Shown here: in pieces, positions 37,535 to 45,204 of the stretch
How the letters are laid out: each line of letters opens with the position of its first letter
How positions within the stretch are numbered: position 1 is the first letter of the stretch
Assembly (NCBI GenBank): GCA_944320775.1
Contig: CALUIV010000015.1
Span: 1-64,000, forward strand
Source: an uncultured Paraprevotella sp.
Lineage (GTDB): Bacteria > Bacteroidota > Bacteroidia > Bacteroidales > Bacteroidaceae
DNA: 64,000 nt
Direction: 5' to 3'
Position numbers and translations under genes: made by a program
Notes under the pieces: model-generated
Told to the model about the DNA's origin: nothing
The model's input: only the letters and a program-made list of their open reading frames with translations
Databases searched by the model: none

Positions 37535-39726
37535 ACATAAACTATAAAATCATGAAAACGCGCAACTTGTTTTTTAGTTTTTTCCTTTGGAGCACATTAT
37601 TTTTCCCACTTTCGGCTCAAACTATCTCACCCGACTCTCTGGCGCGCATGGTCGAAAATTCCATGTCTGGTAAATACGTGGACTACAAACTGATGAAACG
37701 CGCTTCTGACTCATTAGAAAGCCAGTTGCCCAAATATTTCATACAAATGGCACGCATTGAAATGGCCGAGGCATGGAACCTGCCGGAAGTAGTGGAAACC
37801 TTAACAGACTCTCTGCTTTTCCACACCTCCCGAAATGAAATAGACGGGAACTTCGCCGCTTTCTATCTCAATAAAAAGGCACAGGCATATCTCTTTAACG
37901 GCAAATACAAAGAACTGGAGAAATGGCTGGATAAAGTTTCCACTCATTGGAAAGACGCACCGCAGATAGAACCTCTGAAACAGCATTTCCAGAACATCTG
38001 TCAGGCAGCAGAAGGAATAGGTCCTGTCCGCATCAGCCGTCCCCAAAAGACTGTATGCATTCCTTTGATCCAAGATCCCAAGATGGGAGATCTTGACCAT
38101 ACCCGACAAATGGAAATCACGCTCAACGGACGTGACACCCGATTTGTTTCCATGGATACCGGCAACCCCGCCAGCATTATATTGGACAAGGATTTCGCAA
38201 CAAAAGCCGGAGTAAGACTCCTGCCCGATACAATCCAATGCCATCCTTATTTATATGATGCCAACATGCTTATTCCCGTACAACGCGGCGTAACGGACAG
38301 TCTTTCTTTCGGTGGAATCACTTATTATAATCTGCCTGTATGGGTAACTCTGACAGAAAACCCAATAATTGGAAACGGCAATCTTGGAACTCCGGAACTA
38401 CTTCGCCTGGGAAAAGTAGAGATTAGTCCGGACAAACTGGTAATCCCAGCAAAAGAAGAAAATGCACCGACAGATTCTGCTCCCAATTTCCATATTAAAA
38501 CCGTTTTTGGGGCAGGCGTTTACCTCCCGATGCGCTATCATGGAAAAGACTATCAGTTCATATTGGATACCGGAGTAAATTTGAGTATTCTGAATATTTC
38601 CAAAGAAGAGGAAGAAACAAATCCTACCTTAAACTTTAACGGAAAAGATTATCAGGGCATACAGACTTACTTTGACACATCGAAAAAAGAAACGGACAGA
38701 AGTGGACTATTGGGAATTACTTTCGTGGAGCAATGCTACCCTGTCTGCATAGACTTCAACAGAATGCAGTTGAGTTTCAATAATCCCAGAGAGATTGCAA
38801 ACACTGCTCTCCTACTGCAATACTGGAATTTCTATCAGATGCGACGCATGGCAGAGGAAATCAAGCAGAAAGATCCGAGCAGCATGACTAAGATGCTCTG
38901 TGCCTTGGTCAGCTCCATGAGTAATCAACCAGACTCTGTACTAAAATATGCGCCATTCATGATTACAGAAAATAATCCGAGCATGTACTTTAATGGACTT
39001 ACCATTTTACAAAAAGCCCTGAACGACAAAAGCGACTATCGGAATGCCGCGACATATTCAGCAAAAGCTTTGGAATACTTTCCGACAGTAGCTTCCACAT
39101 ATCCCAAAGATTCACAGATAAGACTCCGGGCCATAGCCGCCATGGACCGTGCCCTGAGCGGACAGCCAGCCGTAGAAGTAAAGATTGGAAAACCGGAGAA
39201 GATCAAGTTTGCCTATGATGAAACCAGCAAACTGTATCCGGTATCAGGAAAAATAGGAAAAAAGAAATGCAGCATCGCATTCAATCCGGAAGGCTACTAC
39301 AACATCATCTCGCTCCGTGAGGCCAAAAGATGCGGCATCCGTCTGTTAGGAGAGCAAACCGAACTTAATAAGGACAGTCTGGGCTGCTTCGGTATGGCTG
39401 ACCGTATCCGGATAGGAAATATGACGCTTACCAACGTACCTTTCTGGGTCTATAATGATGAACAGCCCACCAGCCTCGGCGTATGCCTGATGAAACAGCT
39501 TCCAGCCATGAGTATTCATAGTGATAAAAGTCTGGAATTTCTGCCGGAAGCACCAGCGCAAAACAACTGGCCACTCATGCGCTCTGATGTTGTTATCTAT
39601 GGTGAAACAGATTCCACAACCTTGCGGATGACCGAACAAAAGTTCAACAATGCATATCTTTTTTCAAGCGGTCATACAATTACATTAGATTTCAAAAATA
39701 TGAAATACAACATAAAGGAAAATTAA
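37531..39726 (+). CDS. Secreted retropepsin-like aspartic protease with three related domains
   Basis: A signal peptide (MKTRNLFFSFFLWSTLFFPLSAQ, start ATG 37531 or more likely 37552) precedes a helical region. Two retropepsin-type units carry intact catalytic triplets: Asp209-Thr-Gly in FVSMDTGNPAS and Asp346-Thr-Gly in FILDTGVNLS. A third, related unit near residue 570-680 (CSIAFNPEGYYNIISL, then GIRLL) has lost the DTG. Retropepsins need two Asp loops, so units 1 and 2 could form one active site within a chain. The substrate is unknown. The start overlaps the M60 stop, so the two genes were probably co-expressed. Confidence 0.8.
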   Translation: MNINYKIMKTRNLFFSFFLWSTLFFPLSAQTISPDSLARMVENSMSGKYVDYKLMKRASDSLESQLPKYFIQMARIEMAEAWNLPEVVETLTDSLLFHTSRNEIDGNFAAFYLNKKAQAYLFNGKYKELEKWLDKVSTHWKDAPQIEPLKQHFQNICQAAEGIGPVRISRPQKTVCIPLIQDPKMGDLDHTRQMEITLNGRDTRFVSMDTGNPASIILDKDFATKAGVRLLPDTIQCHPYLYDANMLIPVQRGVTDSLSFGGITYYNLPVWVTLTENPIIGNGNLGTPELLRLGKVEISPDKLVIPAKEENAPTDSAPNFHIKTVFGAGVYLPMRYHGKDYQFILDTGVNLSILNISKEEEETNPTLNFNGKDYQGIQTYFDTSKKETDRSGLLGITFVEQCYPVCIDFNRMQLSFNNPREIANTALLLQYWNFYQMRRMAEEIKQKDPSSMTKMLCALVSSMSNQPDSVLKYAPFMITENNPSMYFNGLTILQKALNDKSDYRNAATYSAKALEYFPTVASTYPKDSQIRLRAIAAMDRALSGQPAVEVKIGKPEKIKFAYDETSKLYPVSGKIGKKKCSIAFNPEGYYNIISLREAKRCGIRLLGEQTELNKDSLGCFGMADRIRIGNMTLTNVPFWVYNDEQPTSLGVCLMKQLPAMSIHSDKSLEFLPEAPAQNNWPLMRSDVVIYGETDSTTLRMTEQKFNNAYLFSSGHTITLDFKNMKYNIKEN

Positions 39727-39746
39727 AAATATAGGATTGAAAGTGG

Positions 39747-39790
39747 AGTGCCCCCAAAAGTTAAGCATAAACTTTTGGGGGCACTTTACT
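39747..39790. terminator. Perfect 16-bp hairpin after the retropepsin gene
   Basis: AGTGCCCCCAAAAGTT (39747-39762) is the exact reverse complement of 39770-39785, with a 7-base loop; TTACT follows. It is well placed to terminate the upstream gene. The sequence also resembles the ends of some insertion sequences (C-run plus AAAAGTT), so an IS-end remnant is an alternative. Confidence 0.65.
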
Positions 39791-40216
39791 AACCAAACAG
39801 ATCATTTCTTCTTACTATAGTCCGGCAGAATACAGTCAGACACATTTTGCCAACAAGAACTATACCGGAAAGGATTCATCTCTCCAGCATGCCACAGAAT
39901 CCGAACAAGCTTGCCTGCCTTAAAGCTCAATCTTTGTCTATTTCTGACGATATTTGGCATGCCGATAACAAACTCTGCCTCCATTGACATTCATAGTTAT
40001 TACGGGCATCATCAATACCTCCGAATTAACTTCTCTGAAGGGACTTTTCAAGTGAAGCGTGGCTTATGGCATAATATATTTTATTACCTCTTTGTTCATT
40101 CATATCTTATCGTTCATTTATAATGAACAGCACTAAAAAATGAACAAATTATGATATTGACAGAACGTGAGATATTGAATCTGGCTTTGAAGGCTTTACG
40201 GGAAAAAATATGGGAA
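39791..40216. other. Non-coding region with an unrecognised short frame
   Basis: No complete gene is seen. From ATG 40151 a frame reads MILTEREILNLALKALREK, which looks protein-like, but within 25 codons it runs into the duplicated nuclease tail out of frame. This suggests the head of a gene cut off by the duplication junction. A set of TTCATT palindromes lies just upstream (separate entry). Confidence 0.5.
40091..40148. promoter_or_regulatory. Nested inverted repeats, operator-like
   Basis: GTTCATT-TAT-AATGAAC (40112-40128) is a perfect palindrome. It is flanked by the larger inverted pair TTTGTTCATT (40091-40100) and AATGAACAAA (40139-40148). Four copies of the half site TTCATT thus lie within 58 bp, directly before the ATG at 40151, as expected for a repressor operator of the truncated gene. 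Confidence 0.6.
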
Positions 40217-40693
40217 GTGGAGACAACATTTCGAATTCAAGCTCGACGGTACATCCGACGAGGCCATACGCCAGATTGAAGAGAAAGGCTATGCCCGCGA
40301 ATACGAAGCAGACAAGCGGAAGGTTTATCTTATTGGTGCCGTGTTCTCTTCCGAAACCGGAACGATTGAGGAATGGAAATCTGTTCCCGAAACAGAATAA
40401 TCGAAACAAATGACCTAATTCTTGTCATTTATGAAAACATAGAATATTGCCAATTACCGTTTTCCTGTTCTTTGTTTTGACAGCTATTTTTTCTGGTCGT
40501 AACAATTACTGTACGACACGCAATGAAATTGCTGCCGATTTAAACCAGGCACTGGCTAAAATGATTGTAGAAAACGGCACTACTGTCATTACTCAAGATA
40601 CCATCAGAACTTACAAACTACTCAGAGAAATTGCGGATGAAGAAGTACTGATTGCCCTTTCTGATAAGAATATCCTGGACCAACATGGTGAAA
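40217..40693 (+). repeat. Direct repeat, copy 2
   Basis: High-identity copy of 33555-34113. It starts with a rearranged junction (GTGGAGACAAC), carries the last 50 or so codons of the ATPase/nuclease gene and the first part of the winged-helix gene, and lacks 57 bases corresponding to about 34032-34088. After GGTGAAA the two copies diverge. Confidence 0.9.
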
Positions 40694-40716
40694 TTATTAT
40701 TTCTATTCATAACTAA
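40431..40716 (+). pseudogene. Truncated second copy of the winged-helix regulator gene
   Basis: ATG 40431 is followed by an extra A (ATGAAAACATAG) that gives an immediate stop. The later tract has the six T (40487-40492) that copy 1 lacks, so the body frame is open from TTG 40447 to 40716. A 19-residue deletion removes RYRSYLKN and the following residues, and the transmembrane and winged-helix parts are absent. It cannot encode a regulator but shows what the intact N-terminus of copy 1 should be. Confidence 0.85.
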
Positions 40717-40738
40717 ACTTATTACCAAATATTCTTTA

Positions 40739-43462
40739 TTATAATAATTTGAACCTTATAGTGCCAATGATATTCATGGGCCTGAGTTGTGAGGTATGGG
40801 TATAGATGTCCAGCCCGCTGTAGTTCACACGGGTATACTGTTTTTGGTTGAAAAGGTTGTTGGCCTGGAGTTCCAGATCTACGCGTTTCAGTTTGTATTT
40901 GGCAGACAGATCACCAAACCAGACATGGCGATTCTTGGCCGTCAGGTTGTTGTAATTATCTTCTGCAGAGGCGGTTAACGTGATTTGCCGAGTAACATAG
41001 ACATTGAGTGAGAGGCGTTGGGTGGCGGTGCGGACCGTTTGCGCCATATCCTGACGACCGTCGTCCGTTGCCGACACGTTCCACGCATAACCACTGCTTA
41101 GCACGATATTAAACCACGGCAAGGGTGTGATGGTGCCACCCGCGCCAATACTGACAGTACGTAAATGGAAAGGATAGAGTTCCTTAGATATGAGCCGTTC
41201 GCTTTGGCTGTAACCATAACCAGCAAAGGCACGGATGGTAGTCTGTAACCAATCGAAGCCCTTGCTGCCATCAAAACCAAAGTTGTAACTGTCGGAAGAA
41301 GTTTTCCTGTCAATGGCCTGTATCACGCTGGTAGCTCCGCGATACTCGTAACCATAAATCTGATTGTCACGAGTGTGGCTGTAATTGGCATTGACGCGGA
41401 AAAAAGTGGCGTTAATGGCACTACGATAGGCCAAAGTAGCTCCCACGTTCATGCGGTCGGTTTCGGACAGTTGCTCCACGTACGACCGTTGGAAAGAACG
41501 ATAGTTGTTCATGACGTAACCACTGTAAATACCACCCGGGTCACCCACATTCTTATAATAGGAGGCATTGATGCTTCCGCTCCAGTCGAACCTCTCGTAA
41601 CTGACCGAAGCCGATGGCGAGACGAGCAGGTGAGTATAGGTCTGCTTGTCGCAACGGATACGGTCGTCCAGCGTCTGTGTGTAGAGGTTAAGTGGACAGC
41701 CGAGAGAAAGTTTCCATCCACTTTGCTCATATTTGTAGTACTGGGACAAGACTACTTCGTAGGTATTGTACCAAAGATCATTCTGCAGGGAGGCTCCTTC
41801 CGTGGGAGGTACAAAGCCATCAAGTTCTGTCTTTATCCCATGCAGGCTGGCATTGGCCACCACACCATAGTGCAGCGAGAAGGCTCCGAGATGAAACGAG
41901 TAATTGGTGTGGGCATTGGCAGCAATATTTTGCGAAGTCAAGTCCTGATTGTAGCGTGCCGACGTACCCTGCTGAAGGCTGTCTACATTCACCGTGAGCG
42001 TATTGGGACGTTGGGCATACCCTGCAGAGAAATGCAAGTCCAGCGTATGCTTGCCAAAATTGCGTATGATGTTCAGCGTATTGCTCACCGAGAGCGAAGG
42101 ACGATGAAAAAGCTGGCTCACATGATTGTCGCCGTAATTGACAGGTGTCAGTCCCGTGAGGCCCGATGACAACTGACTTGATACGTCATCACTGTTCCAT
42201 CCGCCATCAAACTTCAGGACATTGGCTGTGAAGCCGTTCACCGCATTTCGGCAGTAACGCAGGTTGGTACTAAGATTGTTTAGACTTGTCAACGAGGTTA
42301 GTGTCTCGCGGCTCAGCAGCCGCTGGCTATCGCTTAAAAAATAATCGGATTCCGATGTGCCCTCCCGTCGTATGCGATCATGATGATAGACTACGTTCAG
42401 GGTCATCTCCGTGTCCTTGTCTACTTTCTCCAAGTGGTTGGTTGTAAGGATGTGCGAATGATTGTCAAGATAACGTTTCTGAGGCAACCCGCTTCCCGAT
42501 GGCATTATCGCATCCATGGGACAGAATGGATACAAGCCTACGCTGTTGATGCCGGAATAATGTGATGTCAGTTCTTTTGACACATCATCTCCCGTATTGT
42601 TACCTTTATACAAAGTCATGTTCTGACGCTGCTTGGCAAAGTACATTCCCACCAGTTCTGATGCCCAAAGCGGATTACACCCGATTGCGGCAGTACCGTC
42701 AGACAATGGTCTGGACCCTATACCCCATCCGCCCGATACCTGACCGCCAGCACTCAGCATAGTGTTTATTGCCAATGTACCTTTAGCAGAATTCTTCAGT
42801 TTCAGATTGATAGCCACGTCATCGGTTAAACTGCGACCCTGAAGTGCTTTCACTGGCTGATGATTTTGTAGCACCTGCACCGTGGCAACATCCTGCGCAT
42901 TGATATTGTTCGTGGCCAGACCATAGCGTCCTTGCAGCAGATCCATATCCTCCACATAGAATTTCCGTATGCTCTTGCCATTGAACTTGATACCGCCATT
43001 TTCCGACACCTCTATGCCGGGCATACGCTTCAGTACATCACTTATGACGCGGTCGCCCTGCTGCTTGTAGGAGGCCACATAGTAGTTCAGAGTGTCGCCT
43101 TGTTGTATGATTTTCTGTGCACGCACACTCACTTCTTTCAGTTTTATATCTTGCTCCTTCACGTGTAAATCCAACCGCTGCGTACGATTGGCCACTGCCT
43201 TCGTTTGTCTGCTAATGGACAATCCTGACACAGTCACCACAATGGAGTCGGATTGGATCTTGAACTCCAAACGATAAGCTCCTTTGCCATTCGTGTCAGC
43301 ATAGCCAAGGATGCTACCTCCTCCCTTTGCCGATACAGTCACGTAGACATCAGCAACGCCCTTGCCCCGGGTGTCGAACACGGTACCCGTGATGACGGTC
43401 TGCGCCTGCAATCTTCCGCATACAATAACGAAGAGGCCCAAAGGAATAAATATCTTTTTCAT
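40739..43462 (-). CDS. TonB-dependent-receptor-like outer-membrane protein
   Basis: The 907-residue protein has a signal peptide ending QAQ, then a carboxypeptidase-like regulatory domain (VITGTVFDTRGKGVADVYVT, near residue 22). A plug-like region follows (VISDVLKRMPGIEVSENGG near residue 136), and then a long beta barrel ending in IRFKLL. It belongs to the outer-membrane barrel families that pair with GLPGLI proteins, and a GLPGLI gene lies 24 bp upstream on the same strand. It is located in the outer membrane; the transported or exported substrate is unknown. Confidence 0.85.
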   Translation of the reverse strand: MKKIFIPLGLFVIVCGRLQAQTVITGTVFDTRGKGVADVYVTVSAKGGGSILGYADTNGKGAYRLEFKIQSDSIVVTVSGLSISRQTKAVANRTQRLDLHVKEQDIKLKEVSVRAQKIIQQGDTLNYYVASYKQQGDRVISDVLKRMPGIEVSENGGIKFNGKSIRKFYVEDMDLLQGRYGLATNNINAQDVATVQVLQNHQPVKALQGRSLTDDVAINLKLKNSAKGTLAINTMLSAGGQVSGGWGIGSRPLSDGTAAIGCNPLWASELVGMYFAKQRQNMTLYKGNNTGDDVSKELTSHYSGINSVGLYPFCPMDAIMPSGSGLPQKRYLDNHSHILTTNHLEKVDKDTEMTLNVVYHHDRIRREGTSESDYFLSDSQRLLSRETLTSLTSLNNLSTNLRYCRNAVNGFTANVLKFDGGWNSDDVSSQLSSGLTGLTPVNYGDNHVSQLFHRPSLSVSNTLNIIRNFGKHTLDLHFSAGYAQRPNTLTVNVDSLQQGTSARYNQDLTSQNIAANAHTNYSFHLGAFSLHYGVVANASLHGIKTELDGFVPPTEGASLQNDLWYNTYEVVLSQYYKYEQSGWKLSLGCPLNLYTQTLDDRIRCDKQTYTHLLVSPSASVSYERFDWSGSINASYYKNVGDPGGIYSGYVMNNYRSFQRSYVEQLSETDRMNVGATLAYRSAINATFFRVNANYSHTRDNQIYGYEYRGATSVIQAIDRKTSSDSYNFGFDGSKGFDWLQTTIRAFAGYGYSQSERLISKELYPFHLRTVSIGAGGTITPLPWFNIVLSSGYAWNVSATDDGRQDMAQTVRTATQRLSLNVYVTRQITLTASAEDNYNNLTAKNRHVWFGDLSAKYKLKRVDLELQANNLFNQKQYTRVNYSGLDIYTHTSQLRPMNIIGTIRFKLL

Positions 43463-43486
43463 TTTATTTTCTTTTGCGTACTATTT

Positions 43487-44356
43487 TCATTCTAACTCCA
43501 GCGGTTCAAATAATACTTTTTTAGGTGTTCTCCTTCCTTCAATACTCATCCAGCCAACGGCTTCCCAAAAATCCTCATTGTAGCGTTTCTGTAATTTATA
43601 TATACGATTACGGCTGGTTTTAGGATAAAGCTTATCGGGATACTGACTAATAGGATATATACCATTTTCAATGGCCACAGCCTCCCAAACATAAAGCCTA
43701 TCCTTGTCGTACACCTTGAGAATGCAGCCGGGCAGTCCACCGAACTTCCACGGCCCGCCCTTTACTGGTAAATCGGCAGCAAACCACGCCACAAAGTCAC
43801 GGCCACGAAATCGGCATGTTGCTTTCTGACATTTGTGCCCGAGAATTGTTTGAAAATCATCGGTCAATATCCATTTCATTAACGGCCACGCCTCTGTGTA
43901 TTGGCCATTGTTTTGGTCAGCCCATAAGGGCATACATGCCTGTTCGGTCAATTTGTTGCCCCTTATGAAATAATCAGAAAACACCAGTTCGCTCCAATGC
44001 TCCTTATGTTCTTTTTGACCACCCATCCCTAAAGTCTTTGGCACATAACCCTTATGACCTGTTTCTTTTTTCCATTGTATGACTTTTTGATCGGACAGAT
44101 ACAAAAACTCACTACTGTACTTATACACACGCTTACCAATTTCCAGTTTTCCAAGATCGATATAAGTATTCTCGTCCTTGATATCCTTGGCATTGAGAGC
44201 ATATAACACTCGAACCCGAGCTGTATCAATAACAATACGTTGATTGTATCCACGTTTCTCACGGGTGGGTACACGACCGTTCTGTTTTGGTTGTGCCAGC
44301 AACAATCCTCCGCACACAACAATAAGAATGTTAAAAATACAAAATCGTTTTTTCAT
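43487..44356 (-). CDS. GLPGLI family secreted protein
   Basis: The 289-residue protein has an N-terminal signal peptide (MKKRFCIFNILIVVCGGLLLAQ) and the family motif in KFGGLPGCILKVYD near residue 204. It also has the usual preceding segment ILGHKCQKATCRFRGRDFVAW, in which two Cys residues are close. GLPGLI proteins are exported partners of specific outer-membrane barrels in Bacteroidota; their exact function is unknown. It is 24 bp upstream of such a barrel gene and surely in one operon with it. Confidence 0.88.
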   Translation of the reverse strand: MKKRFCIFNILIVVCGGLLLAQPKQNGRVPTREKRGYNQRIVIDTARVRVLYALNAKDIKDENTYIDLGKLEIGKRVYKYSSEFLYLSDQKVIQWKKETGHKGYVPKTLGMGGQKEHKEHWSELVFSDYFIRGNKLTEQACMPLWADQNNGQYTEAWPLMKWILTDDFQTILGHKCQKATCRFRGRDFVAWFAADLPVKGGPWKFGGLPGCILKVYDKDRLYVWEAVAIENGIYPISQYPDKLYPKTSRNRIYKLQKRYNEDFWEAVGWMSIEGRRTPKKVLFEPLELE

Positions 44357-44558
44357 ACTTGTTAAACTTAAGCAATAATATTAAGTTATAAAACTTCATT
44401 TCTATAATTCAATATCCCTTTCTGAAGTGGTCGAATGTGCATTCCATCCTATATTCTCACAAAAAAGTTTATAATCTTAGTATTTCTCCTCATCCAGTAA
44501 ATTAAACCTGTATTATTAAAGGAATAGAATAACTATTCGGAAGTCATAAGAGATACTT

Positions 44559-44792
44559 CTATGTTATATGAACTTTTATTGCTAAGTTCCAATACTTGTT
44601 TAGGTAATCAATCAGACGTATCGCTTTGGATACAGACAGCATGTTGTCTTCACGTTTGTCGAAGTCACTGTAAAACTCTCCGTATGCACAGTATTTACAT
44701 TTCAAATTACATGCATCCGTTACCTCAAAAACTAATTGTGGTAAATTAGCAAGATTGCTTAAAACATTTTCCGAATTAATATATTCCGTCAT
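44559..44792 (-). pseudogene. N-terminal fragment of a radical SAM peptide maturase
   Basis: The frame starts MTEYINSENVLSNLANLPQL and contains FEVTDACNLKCKYCAYGEF, the CxxxCxxC cluster that binds the 4Fe-4S centre of radical SAM enzymes, near residue 32. It breaks off after about 70 residues with IKVHIT, where a complete maturase continues for several hundred. No continuation is found on either side. It is probably a relic of a ribosomal-peptide-modifying locus upstream of the GLPGLI gene. Confidence 0.8.
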
Positions 44793-45204
44793 ATTTGTAT
44801 AAATTTAACGCGAGTTCAATGAATTATAAGTACTTGCAAATTTATTGATTATCAAAATATTGTATATTTATAGCATTGAATTACAAAATCACCAAGAGCA
44901 ATATTAATGTTTTTTTTGTATTTGTAAATTATTTCTATAAATTTTTAGATAATTTACATTAGTAAGTCAGAATTTAACATAGATCAGCATTAAGCCGGTT
45001 CAAAATTATATTAAAGAACTCATTAAAATACTGTCAAGCATGAATCGTTAAGGAGTAAGAAAAGGATTGAAAAATATATGTTAAACAGCTAAAAACAAAG
45101 AGAAAATCATTGTATAATTCATTGGCCTTTAGTAAATTAGAAATCTACCACAAATTTTAATTATGACTAAAGAAATCCTCCTTATGCATTTGCGTTCTAT
45201 ATAT
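44793..45204. other. AT-rich gap without a recognised gene
   Basis: About 410 bp of AT-rich sequence between the radical SAM fragment and the end of the next barrel gene. I see no open frame of note, hairpin or promoter with full consensus. A short precursor-peptide gene would be the natural thing to look for, but none stands out. Confidence 0.4.

Noticed and set aside
39747..39785. Complete insertion sequence end
   Set aside because: The hairpin resembles some IS termini, but no transposase or matching partner end is nearby; a terminator is simpler.
41375..42169. 264-codon plus-strand frame inside the outer-membrane barrel gene
   Set aside because: Antisense shadow of a clear barrel gene; composition reflects the other strand's codons.
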